62,000 nt of DNA. It comes from Branchiostoma floridae (Eukaryota; Chordata; Leptocardii; Amphioxiformes; Branchiostomatidae). The translations under genes and the position numbers were made by a program. Below, piece by piece: positions 1-11,440 of the stretch. The stretch spans positions 1,512,046-1,574,045 of the forward strand of contig NW_023365716.1 of assembly GCF_000003815.2 (NCBI RefSeq), written 5' to 3'. Position 1 is the stretch's first letter; each line of letters starts with the position of its first letter. Below the pieces are notes generated by a model. It saw only the letters and a list, made by a program, of their open reading frames with translations. It had not been told where the DNA came from and did no database searches.

Positions 1-38
1 AAACTTGCATTCGATTTGTGATAAACAAATTTACTTAC

Positions 39-693
39 CAGCTGAGGAACCAGTGCGATCAGCTGCTTGCTCTTTGCCTCGGTTTTGCCCAGTCACGAAA
101 GTTCCTTCTCTGCCGCCTTGGCCGGGGGCAACATCACGCATCACTATCACTTCCGGCTCTTCGTACGTACCCGATGGAGTTGAGTAGACGTCTTCTGGAG
201 TGGCCGCTGTTTCTGTTTTAACTGTCCCTCCAGAGAGCACGTTAATTTGCTGCACGGGTTCCCCTTCTTCATAAATACCTGATGGCGTTGAGTAGACGTT
301 ATCTTGAGCAGTCCATGTTTCTGTTAGAGTGATTGTTTGGCCGGTAAGAACGTTACCTGCCTGAACCGGGTTGGCTTCTTCATAAACACCCGATGGCGTT
401 GAGTAGACGTCTTCTGGAGTAGCCGCTGTTTCTGCTCTTAGCGTGACTGTTTTGCTGGTGGGAACGTTACTTGGTTTCACAAGCTGTGCTTCTTCATAAA
501 CACCTGATGGTCTTGAGTAGACGTCTTCTGAAGCGGCCGATGTTTCTGTCCTGACTCTATGTGCAGAGGGGGCATTTCTCGCCACTACCGGTTGCGCTTC
601 CTCATATGTACCTGATGTTGTTGAGTAGAATCCGTCCGGATCGACTGCCTGACTACTTTCCTCCATCACTACCACCTGCTGTTCGTCGTAGTC
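39..693 (-). CDS. Exon of a tyrosine-repeat protein (probable receptor cytoplasmic tail), partial
   Basis: An open stretch on the minus strand holds five copies of a 36-38 residue repeat whose core reads YSTPSGVYEEA, YSRPSGVYEEA, YSTTSGTYEEA and similar. Each copy offers one YxxP site (the type bound by Crk/Nck SH2 domains when phosphorylated) and one YEE site (Src-family-like). The frame opens just after a stop at 694-696 and the first ATG is at 666-664, but it probably enters by splicing. It runs to a consensus 5' splice site: the exon ends at 39 and the intron begins GTAAGT reading leftwards, so the gene continues outside the window. No signal peptide or membrane segment lies in this part. 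I read it as a phosphotyrosine-docking tail; the parent family is not recognised. It is unrelated to the ZNF genes that follow. Confidence 0.5.
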
Positions 694-696
694 TTA

Positions 697-2219
697 AACT
701 GATGGCATCAGTCACCAGTCCTCCTGTTGGTGTTACTCCTACTTCTTTTACTCTTCATCGTATTCTGAATACTGGTACAGACGGTAAGCCACAGTTTAGA
801 GAGCAAAGAATTTGTGCTACTGTCTGAAGGACGAGAGCTAGAGAGCAATCTCAACGGAAACAAAACTGAACAGAAATGTGGAGTGTGGATATTTTTTCCC
901 ATAAGCAGTAGCGAAAATCTGATTGTCTAGATCTTTCAAAATGGGACACAGAATTGCTGTACTATTGTCTGCAAGAAGGGTGATTGCCCTTTTCCAACCA
1001 GACTAATCTAGAATTATATAAAAGTCCATTTAATTTAGGTTCTGCTTTTTGTGGGTCAGACAAATCAAAATACTTTGCTCGGCGTGTCGAAGACTTTGTT
1101 ATTTTTCCTATGTTTTCACGCTTACACAAGAAATGTTTGACAGGTCTAAAATGATCGACTTAAAGAGAAATCTTACCAACAGTGTGAAACTTTGATTTGC
1201 AGATTCTGTAGGACGATTTGTACTTAAGAATCCTTACGTAATTGTAAATTTTAACAGTACTGATTACATGAGGAAGATTGCGAGAGTGACGCTAAAAGGC
1301 GAAGCTGGATAAGGTATGGTATGGGCGACGTTACTAACATCCTTCACCCTGACGTCACGTCCGGAACACACGACTGCAGCAGAGGGTCGTAGATGCCAGA
1401 TAACCTGTGTCGCCCCCCGTCTCTGTTCTTTCAGATTACATTTAGAAGGCGGCATCTTGAAATGGACTCCAAGAGTTAAAATGGGAGAAGAGGGTTGGAC
1501 CGCAGTGCAAACAAACAGTGGATAACAATTCTGTGATCTGCGGCCTTTTAAGGCGGTTATATGGGACTACCTTTACCCGGAGAGAAGGGTAATAACAAAG
1601 AAAAGGTATCTAATGTGGAGGTTTCTTTGTTCGCTCAGTTTTATACAATGTCAGCCGTTCCCATCAACAGTAGCGTAGCGAAAATCTGATTGTCTGGCTT
1701 TTTCAAAATGGGACACAGAATTAATATTTTATTGTTTTCAAGAAGGGTAGTTGTACCAGGAAGCAAGAATGAAGATCCATCCTTCAGTCCACCTTTTCTC
1801 CTGTCCTAACACCTGCTAATCACCTGTTCTCATTAATCAACAATCACCTGTGCACAACTCAAACACACAATGTGTTCATGCAGAAAGTCAATTTTACGAT
1901 TAAGACTTAGTCAAACGCTAGAAATTAGATTTTTTTTCTCATTTTTTACCAAAAATGTAGATTTCGGGTTCTTGTTTCACGAAATAGCCAACTGATCTGG
2001 AATCTGGTATATGGGTGGCTTTAGCAATTGGAATGGAAAATGGGTTACCTAGACCAGTCCATTTTGCGGAGAAAGGGGTGTTCAGGGAGAGTCTATTCTT
2101 GTATTGGGGGGGGGGGAATCCATTTTGGGGTGGGATGATGTTTTGGGACAGTTAAATTTCTACAAAAGGTCGGGCTTTGTAACTCTTTTATGTCAAAATA
2201 GGAAATCAACACCAAATCA
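697..2219. other. No gene seen; holds an 85-bp direct repeat
   Basis: No convincing coding region. A segment at about 903-990 recurs at about 1668-1752, both containing GCGAAAATCTGATTGTCT followed by a TTTCAAAATGGGACACAGAATT-like stretch, so part of this interval is a dispersed or locally duplicated repeat. A run of nine or more G lies near 2107. Confidence 0.4.
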
Positions 2220-3044
2220 CAAATTTTCCCTACATTAATTTTATTGTGAAAGGTCTTTAGAAAGTTACGCTACGTTTTCAAACATTTTGTTAGGATATAT
2301 ATAGCTATAAGCAAACTGAGAATATCCGTGAACAGACTACTACTGTTTAAGTAAGTCAAGTCAATTCTTCTATATGTATATAATACACTCGATATGCCGA
2401 TTATTACAAGCAGGAGGTTATGAAACCGAAAAGACTTCAGTAAAGCACGTAAATATAATGCTGTTAGAACGTGTTTAAATTCTATACTCCTATCATCTCC
2501 GACATTTAAAAAGAACATGTAAAATTCAAAACAGAAAGTCAATGCCAAAGTACTGAAACTATATGTACAAAATCTTCGTCGAATTATGTAAGACACATAT
2601 GCCAAAATCCTCGCAATCTCGCTGGGACATGTCTGCCTCTCATGTATAATTCCTTACCACAGAGCTCTTCTCGGGCACAGGTACAGATTAAGACAATTCA
2701 CATTCCACTAGAGGTCTTCCACCCTACAGCTTTTCACGTTTCAAGAGGACAAAGTTGTATGCAGTACACCTGTCGCCAGTATAAGCTCTTATATTTCAAA
2801 AAGATCCTGCTAGTTGCCTTGCCCCCCCCCCCCATGACCTGGAGGTCATGGGACTAGGTAGTTTAGGTAAGCTGTTTGATGTACATTTGTCACACTTAGT
2901 TAGTTTCTTTTGTATGTCTTTTGAAAAGTAGATAAAGGTAAGATGTCCTAGATGCCTGCAGTAACACAGTTATACAATATTTTTTCCTCCTCTTTAGACA
3001 TTTGAGTTGGCCTGTACCCGCACACTCCGCACAGCTAGGTCTTT
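2220..3044 (-). repeat. 3' flank cassette of ZNF gene A, paralogous to 52.55-53.45 kb
   Basis: The stretch from ATTTTATTGTGAAAGGTCTTT (2238 on) through the region with GGTACAGATTAAGACA, a C-rich tract near 2822, the inverted AGGTCA pair TGACCTGGAGGTCA and a decayed zinc finger recurs downstream of genes C, D, G and I (compare 52,560-53,450, 15,880-16,300 and 47,290-47,700). It is non-coding and records block duplication of whole gene units. Remnants of zinc-finger codons just beyond the stop of gene A show that the arrays once ran further. Confidence 0.55.
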
Positions 3045-4729
3045 TTACCGGTGTGCTTTCTTTTTATGTCGGTTTAAGGAGGATTTATGTGCAGCAGAAT
3101 AGTCACACTGGTCACACTTGTAGGGTTTTTCTCCTGTATGGGTTCTCATATGTTGGCCCATAGTGAATTTTCGCCCTGTCGAATAGTCGCACTGCTCACA
3201 CTTGTAGGGTTTTACTCCTGTGTGCGTTCTCATATGTCGGGATACGTGAGCCTTCTGAGCCGCCCTGTACCCACACTCTCCACACATGTATGGTTTCTCA
3301 CCAGTGTGTTTTGTTACATGTGTGACTAAGTTGGATTTATGTGCAGCAGAATAGTCACATTGGTCACACTTGTAGGGCTTTTCTCCTGTGTGGATTCTCA
3401 TATGTCGAGATAAGTCAGACTTAATAGCTGTCCTGAACCCACACTCCCCGCACATGAAGGGTTTCTCACCAGTATGCTTTGCTAAATGTTCGTTCAAAGA
3501 TAACTTTTCTGCCGCAGAGTAGTCACACTGGTCACACTTGTAGGGCTTTTCTCCTGTGTGGGTTATCATGTGTCGGGATAAGTGAGACTTACAAGTTGTC
3601 CCGTACCCACATTCCCCACACTTGTAGGGTTTCTCACCGGTACGCGTTCTCATATGTGGGAATAATTTGGATTTTCGAGCCAACCTGTGCCCACACTCCC
3701 TAGTGTGTTTTGCTAGATGTCGGTCTAAGGTGGATTTCTGTGCTGCAGAATAGTCGCACTGGTCACACTTGTATGGTCTTTCTCCTGTGTGGGTTCTCAT
3801 GTGTTGGGATACATGGGCCTTTAGAGCTGCCCTATACCCACACTCCCCACACATGTAGGGTTTCTCCCCAGTGTGTTTTCTTAGATGTTTGTCCAAGTTG
3901 GATTTATGTGCAGCAGCATACTCACACTGGTCACATTTGTAAGGCTTCTCTCCTGTATGGATTTCATATGTAGGGATAATGTACACCTTTGAGCTGTCCT
4001 GAACCCGCACTCCCCACACATGTAGGGTTTCTCACCGGTGTGCTTTCTTAGGTGTCGGTTCAAGTGGGATTTGTGTGCTGCAGAATAGTCGCACTGGTCA
4101 CACGTGTAGGGTTTCTCTCCCGTATGGGTTCTCATGTGTACGGATAAGTTAGACCTTTCAGCCGTTCTGTACCCACACTCCCCACACATGTAGGGTTTCT
4201 CACCGGTGTGTTTAACAACATGCCTTCCTATCTTGCCTCTCTCCTGTACCTGTGAGGTTGATGTGTTGTCTGGTTGGGGAAAGTTCACATCACATGTTTC
4301 CTGCTGCAGGCCCATGTCTGTTGTCTGGGTCTCCCTGCTGTCACTCTCCTTTCCGGGGTGTCTGGTATCGTACATCTCATTCCCAGGGTGTCTAGAATTT
4401 CCAGCACACAAGTTTGCAGTAGAAACCTCACAACTGGGTTCTTCCGTTTCTGCTCTTACACCGCGCGTTTTGTCCCTTTCCTCCTCCTGCTGCCGTCCCG
4501 TGTCTGTTGTCTGCTCCCAACTGTTGTAAGTCTCGTTCCATGGATGTCCGGTTGGCTGGTAGTCGTAGGTTTCCTGGTCCTCACTGTACGTTTCCTGGCA
4601 CAGCACGTTCTCTTGTCCATCCTGTTGCCACCTAGTGTCTCCTGTCGGCTCCTCTTTGATGTGCGTCTCGTTCGCAGTTCGTTCCGCGTGAAGCTCTTCA
4701 ACCTTACGCACACATGTAAAATCCGTCAT
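3045..4729 (-). pseudogene. C2H2 zinc-finger gene A, frameshifted (about 14 fingers)
   Basis: Translation starts at 4729, two bases after a 3' splice site (…CATTTTAG|AC-ATG). The N-terminal region carries the SUMO consensus IKEE in THIKEEPTGD, while the second site of the family is changed to VRAE. The block ETQTTDMGLQQETCDVNF follows, then C2H2 fingers alternating the GECGYR and CDQCDYSA types. One base is missing near 3961-3964 inside the linker of finger 3 (HMKS followed by a shifted frame). The remaining fingers continue perfectly in another frame to 3045, where the last finger ends RHKKKAHR. Finger 7 has also lost its first cysteine (HTRECGHR). Either the gene is a recent pseudogene or the single-base lesion is a sequencing error; the perfect reading on both sides suits both. 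Confidence 0.75.
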
Positions 4730-5632
4730 GTCTAAAATGATAATAAAAATATGTGTAAAGAATATTCATTCATTTACGTCCTTTGCACACCAGAAAGGCT
4801 TTAGATTTTACACAAGAAATTCTTCTGTCCAAGTAGTGGACTCGTTTTATCTCCTTAGTTGTATTTCCAGAACTGATAAGAGAGGAAGTATCCTAGCTAA
4901 AGTGGGTTCAACACCCTAGATCATGATTCTTTACTGCAGGCATAATTACTGACTCAGTAAAAAACAGATAATATATACATACAATACAGCAACATAGACA
5001 CAGGAAAACATAAAGATATACATACACAAGGATTTCAAGTGATTTTACGTGATGACTTATTGATTCATTGATTCTAATTTTGTGGTAGATTGAATCCAAG
5101 TTAGGGACCGACGGTAGAATCGTGCAAGAATAGTAGAAAAGACGATATACAGCGGAACACTGTTGACATCAAAGGTGTCAGGCATGCATTTCAGGTTCTT
5201 GGCAAAGTCATGATCATGCCAAAACAATTCATATGTGCAATACGACACTTGGACACAGGACACCAGATTGAATTGAACTCCATAGCTGCGCAAGTGGGAA
5301 ACAGGTTTTATTCGCAGTATGTAGATGATAGCAGGGATTTTTTTGTATCACGGTGTTTTCACGCGACTAAGAGCGCAAATAATCTATCATTGATAATTAT
5401 CAAAACAACATTTTCATGATTTCGTGATGCACCATTTTTGACCATATATTAAAGGTACAAATGGATATTTGGCAGCCGTATATCACTCTCATTAGTTTCA
5501 ATATGGGGGTGGTGGGGTGGGGGGCCGGGGGTGTTGGCATAGAACTGCCGATCGTAAACACACCCCTATAACTCTCATTTACCATCAAACAAACACCAAC
5601 CAGGCGTATTTGACAACAACCAAGGGTCTTAC

Positions 5633-5780
5633 CTGTAGGTTTATGGTGATTAGCGGTCTGCACGACTTCTCGTCTGCACGTAAAAATCGTGTAAGTTTGG
5701 GTGAAATGAGCACCAAAGACGTAACGACATAAAACAAAATGGCGGGTGTCAGCTCATGAACGGGCAAAGGTCAGAGGTCA
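5633..5780 (-). promoter_or_regulatory. Promoter and non-coding exon 1 of ZNF gene A
   Basis: Exon 1 ends at 5633 with CCTACAG|GTAAGAC on the minus strand, feeding the intron that ends just before the ATG at 4729. Upstream lie the YY1-like CCGCCATTTTG (5735-5745 on the plus strand as CAAAATGGCGG) and a perfect direct repeat AGGTCAGAGGTCA at 5768-5780. The same order (donor, GCGTCAGTTT-like block, ATGGCGG, AGGT..AGAGGT, AACCTGAT) recurs before every gene of the cluster. The transcription start is not fixed by the sequence. The intron (4732-5632) shows no gene. Confidence 0.6.
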
Positions 5781-6027
5781 TAAACCTGATATCACTTGGC
5801 AATGTGTCAACCTAAAGTTCGCCGCATAACGCTCTAGACGAAAACTCGTCCGAAAACTTGATTCTAGGTAGGGCAATAAGTGGGGGATCACCTCATTTCA
5901 CCATCAAATATGCTGTGTCTTTCAGTTCCTTTCGGCACGGCAGCCATGTTTTCTCAGCAGTAGGACTTACAGCTGACCTGTGCGACCTCACCACAGTTCC
6001 AGGTATAAGCTATTTCGTACAGTACAC

Positions 6028-6222
6028 TACGCATGTGCGAGCAACATGAAATCTGGGCAATATATCAAAGGTGAAAAACCATGAACGTAAACATTCCGCC
6101 ATCTTGAATGCGCCATTACCGTCTGGTTACTGTTACGCAAAGGGAACAATGTTTACTTCTGATGGGCCGTTACCTTTGACATAACACCCAGGATTCCTAG
6201 CATCCGCACATGTGTAATGAAC
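6028..6222. mobile_element. Degenerate palindromic MITE
   Basis: The left arm (ACGCATGTGCGAGCAAC … GGGCAATATATCAAAGGTGAAA) is the imperfect inverted complement of the right arm (TACCTTTGACATAACACCCAGGATTCC … CGCACATGTGT). The arms match those of the better preserved copy at 50,793-51,023. Non-autonomous; no coding capacity. The rest of 5,781-7,140 holds only AT-rich sequence. Confidence 0.45.
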
Positions 6223-7139
6223 TCTGCTAAAGACCTTAAGCAATTTTATGGCGCACAATTTTTCTCAAACGTGCGGAACTATATATTACCGCGCATGGAA
6301 TCCCCGTCGCGGTAAATCGTGCGAGGTATGTTGCCAGGGCCTTGATAACTTTTTCTTGGGTTGTGATGCGAGGCTTTCCTTTTAGGCCCGGCCAAGCAGG
6401 CCAAGTCAACAAAAAACGGCTGATATACCCAGAGTTTTGAATGAAAAAAAACTATAACAACGATTGGATATATATAACCAACCACTGCTAAACCAATGAA
6501 TCAAAAGGCAATTTAAATCAACACAGAATCAATGACTTTGTTTTATTTACATCCCTTTACTTTGAATGATCAAACAGCATCAAGTTCTCAAACATGTATA
6601 AGATATTGCAAGACAAAATACCGAATAAACACAGAATATAAGTGCATGGTATACTTAAGTACATGTACACAATACGCAATATTATGCTGCGAGATGTTGC
6701 AAAAGTAAAGTTGTTCTTTCGAAAAATTAAAAAAAAATTAAACTAAAACAATTTAAACTACCAATGCCAAAAACGTTTAGATACTTCCGTGACATCTAAC
6801 ATTTATACAACTCTTTAGAAAAAAGAAACAGTCGATTTAACACGAAAGAAAAAATTAAATCTATGCATAAGTATCATCTTATGTACAGAATCAACATCTA
6901 CAAAGTATTGAGTGAAACTTGCGCATTACTTCAAGCCAAGCTCTTAAAAGATTTGCTATAAATCTTGCCAGACTACCTGAACTAGTCTACCTCTTTTCTA
7001 AATTTTTACAGAACTTTGTTATCGGACCCATGTACAGACTAAGACTACAGATAATGTTTTCACCCCTGGATACGATTTTTTCCTTCTAAATGACCGTTCA
7101 CGTTTTAGAAGGCAAAACCGTTGTATGCTGTACATTTGT

Positions 7140-7377
7140 CACACACGTAGATGTAGGTCCTTTGGTAGGTCTTGTCAAATGTTTCAGGAGATGAGATTTC
7201 CTAGCCGCAGTGTAGTTTTAGTTTGACGTCATAAGGTTTTTCTCCTGTGTGCGTTCTCATGTGTTGGGCTAAATTAGACCGTCAAGTTGCTGTTCTCACA
7301 CATGAAGAATTTCTCACCGGTGTGCTTTGTTAGATGCCTGTCCAAAGTTGACTTCTCTGCGGCGGAAAAGTCACACT
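7140..7377 (-). pseudogene. Decayed zinc fingers beyond the stop of gene B
   Basis: Immediately 3' of the gene B stop the minus strand still reads as fingers in a shifted frame: the residues after the stop match CDFSAAEKS…L..HL.KHTGEKFFMC. A deletion removed the CDQ part of a finger and shifted the frame, creating the present stop after HTDEKT. A further finger relic follows near 7,240. The ancestral protein was longer than today's gene B. Confidence 0.6.
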
Positions 7378-9186
7378 TTAGGTTTTTTCATCTGTATGCG
7401 TCCTCATATGTCGGGCTAAGTCAGACTTTTCGGCTGTGCTATGCCCACACTCCCCACACATGTAGGGTTTCTCACCTGTGTGTGTCATTAGGTGTCGGTC
7501 CAAAGTACATTTCTGTGCAGCAGAATAGTCGCACCGGTCACACGTGAAGGGTTTTTCCCCTGAATGCGTTCTCATATGTTTGTATAAGGTGGACTTTCGA
7601 GCTGTCCTGTGCCCGCACTCCCCACACATGAAGGGTTTCTCACCAGTGTGTGTTGCTAGATGTTTGTCCAAATCGTATTTCCGTGCTGCACAATAGTCAC
7701 ACTGATCACACTTGTAACGTCTTTCCCCTGTGTGGGTTCTCATGTGTCGGGATAAGGTAGACCTGCCAGCTGTTCTGAACCCACACTCCCCACACATGTA
7801 GGGTTTCTCACCGGTATGTTTTCGTATGTGTTTGACCAAAGTAGACTTATCTGCAGCAGAATAGTCACACTGGTCACACTTGTAGGGTTTTTCCCCTGAA
7901 TGCTTTCTCATATGTGCGGATAAGATAGATCTAGTATATGCTCTGTATCCACACTCTACACACAAGAAGGGTTTGTCACCGGTGTGGTTTGCTACATGTT
8001 TCTTCAAATCATCTTTCCGCGCTGAAGAAAAGTCACAGTGGTCACACTTGTAGGGTTTTTCTCCTGTGTGGGTTCTCATATGTTGAGATAACGTTGGTCT
8101 ATAAGGTGTCTTGTACCCGCACACGTCACACACGTGGCGCCCTCCGTCTGTGTGTTTTGCTAGATGTCTGTGCAAAGCAGATTTCTGTGCTGCAGAATAG
8201 TCACACTGGTCACACTTATACGGCTTTTCTCCTGTATGGGTTCTCATATGTTGGGATAAATATAACTTAAAAGCTGTCCTGTACCCACAATCCCAACATA
8301 TGTAGGGTTTCTCACTGTGTTTTGCTGCTATGTGTTGGTCCAAGTTGCCTTTTTGTGCAGCAGAATAGTCGCACTGGTCACACTTGTAGGGTTTTTCTCC
8401 TGTATGAGTTCTCATATGCCTTGCTAAGTCAAACATTTTTGTCGCCCTATACCCGCACTCTCCACACATGTACGGTTTCTCACCGGTGTGTTTTTTTGCT
8501 ATATGATAGGCTAGACTGCCTTGCTGTGTAGCAGCATAGTCACAATGGTGACACTTGTAGGGTTTCTCTCCTGTGTGGGTTCTCATATGTTGGGATATGT
8601 GAGACCTATAAGCTGCCCGGTACCCGCACTCCCCACACACGAAAGGTTTCTCGCCGGTGTGTTCAATCACATACATTCCAGTAATGCCTATGGTCTCCTG
8701 TACCTGTGAGGTTGATGTGTTGTCAGGTTGGGGAAAGTTCACATCACACGTTTCCTGCTGCAGGCCCATGTCTGTTGTCTGGGTCTCCCTGCTGTCACTC
8801 TCCTTCCCATGGTGTTCTGTACGGAATGTCGTCTTCCCAGAATGGCCCATCTCCTTCACAGGATGCCCAGTACACAGTTCTCCAGAAGAAAGCTCACAGT
8901 TAGACCCTTCCATTTCCGCTTTTACACCGCACGTTTCGTCGTTTAGAACGTCCCTTTCCTCGTCCTGCTGCCGTCCCGTGTCAGTTGTCTGCTCCCAACT
9001 GTTGTAAGTCTCGCTCCAAGATTGTCCAGTTGGTTGGTAGTTGTACGTTTCCTTGCACAGCACGTTCTCTTGTCCATCCTGTTGCCATGCAGTGTCTCCA
9101 GTCGGCTCCTCTTTGATGTGCGTCTCACTCGCAGTTTGTTCCGCATGAAGCTCTTTACTAGGTGGCAGACACATGAACCCAGCCAT
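7378..9186 (-). CDS. C2H2 zinc-finger protein B (15 fingers), intact
   Basis: The ATG at 9186 is chosen because it follows a strong 3' splice site (pyrimidine tract then ATTTTAG|TG-ATGGC) and matches the start of the paralogues. The product of about 602 residues has an acidic N-terminal region of about 170 residues with IKEE and VKAE SUMO consensus sites, the conserved ETQTTDMGLQQ block, then 15 C2H2 fingers joined by HTGEKPY linkers. Odd fingers are the GECGYR type and even fingers the CDQCDYSA type. Both carry Y two residues after the second cysteine and lack the usual phenylalanine, as in some CTCF and REST fingers. Helix positions -1, +3 and +6 vary strongly while the scaffold is constant, as expected for diversifying DNA recognition. 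Probably a nuclear sequence-specific DNA-binding protein; no KRAB, SCAN, BTB or ZAD domain is seen. Confidence 0.85.
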   Translation of the reverse strand: MAGFMCLPPSKELHAEQTASETHIKEEPTGDTAWQQDGQENVLCKETYNYQPTGQSWSETYNSWEQTTDTGRQQDEERDVLNDETCGVKAEMEGSNCELSSGELCTGHPVKEMGHSGKTTFRTEHHGKESDSRETQTTDMGLQQETCDVNFPQPDNTSTSQVQETIGITGMYVIEHTGEKPFVCGECGYRAAYRSHISQHMRTHTGEKPYKCHHCDYAATQQGSLAYHIAKKHTGEKPYMCGECGYRATKMFDLARHMRTHTGEKPYKCDQCDYSAAQKGNLDQHIAAKHSEKPYICWDCGYRTAFKLYLSQHMRTHTGEKPYKCDQCDYSAAQKSALHRHLAKHTDGGRHVCDVCGYKTPYRPTLSQHMRTHTGEKPYKCDHCDFSSARKDDLKKHVANHTGDKPFLCVECGYRAYTRSILSAHMRKHSGEKPYKCDQCDYSAADKSTLVKHIRKHTGEKPYMCGECGFRTAGRSTLSRHMRTHTGERRYKCDQCDYCAARKYDLDKHLATHTGEKPFMCGECGHRTARKSTLYKHMRTHSGEKPFTCDRCDYSAAQKCTLDRHLMTHTGEKPYMCGECGHSTAEKSDLARHMRTHTDEKT

Positions 9187-10026
9187 CACTAAAATGATGA
9201 TAAGAAAATAAGTATGAGAAAAACACATAATTTTTATTTAAACATTTTATAATGCAGAAAAAGGCGCAAACTTTACACAAGAAAGTCCGTTTTACTTAGC
9301 TCCTGAATTGTTTTTCCAGTAACAAGATCTGGATATGTATCAATTAGGGGATAGAACAACATAGTATTTCCTTATTCAACACAGGCACGAATTGACTCAT
9401 AGTAAAAACAGAATACATTTATTCAACACAACAATGCAGACACATAGAAACATAACAATCTATATATACATGCGCCTCCAGAGATTTTGGACTTTAATTG
9501 TGATAGAACAAATATGAAATTGTACAATGGTGTAATAGAAGAGTACAGTGGACTCGTTTATGCCATCTGGCATCGGTCAGGTGGAAAATACACATTACTG
9601 GCACTGTAGCTTCTTGGCATCTTCATGATTATGCGAAAATAATGACTGCACACAAAACGGAGTTGACTTCCATATATACTATATATGTATATCTGTAGCT
9701 GCGCACCAAAAATGGTGGGCATGTCACTACTAGGAAAAGTTTCGCATTATGGTGCACGAATATAACGATCGTAACTTAATCTATTATTTGAATTATATCA
9801 TATATATATCATAATATTATCAAATAATGCAATATTTTGTTGTGTCTGGCATTATATTTATCATTATATTTGAGGTGTAAGATGATATTTGGCTGTCGTT
9901 AGATTTCACACATTAGTTTGAATGCCCCCCTCCCCATCGACTACCGATCGCAAACACACCTCTAATTGTAATTTACCGCCCAACAAGCACCAACCAGGCA
10001 GTATTTACTATAATCAGCAGTCTTAC

Positions 10027-10175
10027 CTATAGGTCTACTGTTGTAAGCGGTGTCCAAAACTCCTACAAATCGTAAAATCGCTTCAGTTTGGAGGACATGA
10101 AAACGCAAGGCAAGCCAAAAAAAACAAGATGGCGGACGTCAGCTCTCACTAACAGGGTAAAGGTCACAAACCTGA
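10027..10175 (-). promoter_or_regulatory. Promoter and non-coding exon 1 of ZNF gene B
   Basis: The donor is CTATAG|GTAAGA at 10027/10026. The ATGGCGGACGTC block (10129-10140) and a single AGGTCA half-site (10161-10166) upstream match the family cassette; the second half-site has decayed here. The intron to the acceptor at 9189 holds no gene. Confidence 0.55.
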
Positions 10176-10925
10176 TGCTAAATAGGCCAAACCACAGATC
10201 GCCGCCTAACGCTTTACCTCCTGGTTTAAAACCAAGCAAAAATAACGCTATAAATGAAATAATAGTGGTTATAATTCAAGTATTTTATGAAAGAAGACTC
10301 CAGAAAGACTAGTGGATGTATTTCAACACTAATGGAGATCTCCTAGTAAAGAAAACAAATGTTCTACCACAATTTCTACGTCTCAAAATTGTCAGGTTTT
10401 GACGGTTAGTCCAAGCCAGGTGAAATCCGATATGCGCAGGATTTCTTGAAACACTGCTACAGCTTAGTACAAGGATGCTATTGCGCTTCATATCAACACC
10501 TGACATTTTGCTTGGTTAACATTTCTTCCGAAAATTATGTTATTTCTTCTGTCAAAATTACGCCCTGGTAGGAAATGGAGTTAGAATTATCAGACGATAG
10601 AAACCAACACACAATTACTGTCTTTGCTTCCTTAATTTTTAAGTAGCTCTGCCAAAATTTTGCTAAGATTTTACACATGTCAATATCACCTATATTGCTA
10701 TAAGCTTGAACGCTACGAATACAAAACATTTATAGCATACACATCGGTGCATATACACTATATAATTTGGAATGTTATATCATTCTATAAAATAGACTAA
10801 AGCATGCAAATATACCAAAATATTCCAGTATTCAAATTGATACCGACATGTGTACATTGAATGAAAATAAAAGATCGCATCGATACTACTTTAAGTCTAT
10901 AACCTACATCTAATTTTACAGTCCG

Positions 10926-11440
10926 ATTTCAAAAATGCTTTCTTACATAAATATTCTTAACAAATAAGCGGCCAACACAAAGAAAGGAGCACATCTATCA
11001 TGCCTACTATCTTAAGTACAAACCTACATGTATAGAGTTTTAGGTGTAACTATATCTATGTATGTGTCTGTATTTTACGTTTGGGACTGCATTGTTAGCA
11101 GCGACACCTAGCTGCAGTTCAAAGTAAACTTCTATATCTGTCGCCTGTATGAGCTCTTACATTTCAAAAAGGCTTTCTTACATAAATGTTACTAACAAAT
11201 AAGCGGCGAACACAAAAGAAAGGAGCACATCTATCATGACTACTATCTTAGGTACAAAAACCTACATCTATAGAGTTTTAGGTGTGACTATCTATTGTAC
11301 ATACATCTATAGAGTTTTAGGTGTAACTATATCTATGTATGTGTCTGTATTTTACGTTTGGGACTGCATTGTTAGCAGCGACACCTAGCTGCAGTTCAAA
11401 GTAAACTTCTATATCTGTCGAATGTATGAGCTCTTACTTA
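10926..11440. repeat. Tandem duplication of about 235-280 bp in the 3' flank of gene C
   Basis: The segment with GCTTTCTTACATAAAT, GGAGCACATCTATCATG, TATAGAGTTTTAGGTGT and TTTGGGACTGCATTGTTAGC occurs at about 10,926-11,160 and again at about 11,161-11,440. Copy 2 has a further internal repeat of TATAGAGTTTTAGGTGT. The rest of 10,210-11,700 is non-coding flank shared with the other ZNF units. Confidence 0.6.

Noticed and set aside
2270-2605. 111-codon minus-strand frame, hydrophobic
   Set aside because: Its paralogue at 52.6-52.8 kb is not open; it is part of the ZNF 3' flank.
4206-4735. Plus-strand frames opposite the ZNF N-terminal regions (repeated at each gene)
   Set aside because: They recur wherever the minus-strand N-terminal coding lies and carry no domain; shadows of coding sequence.
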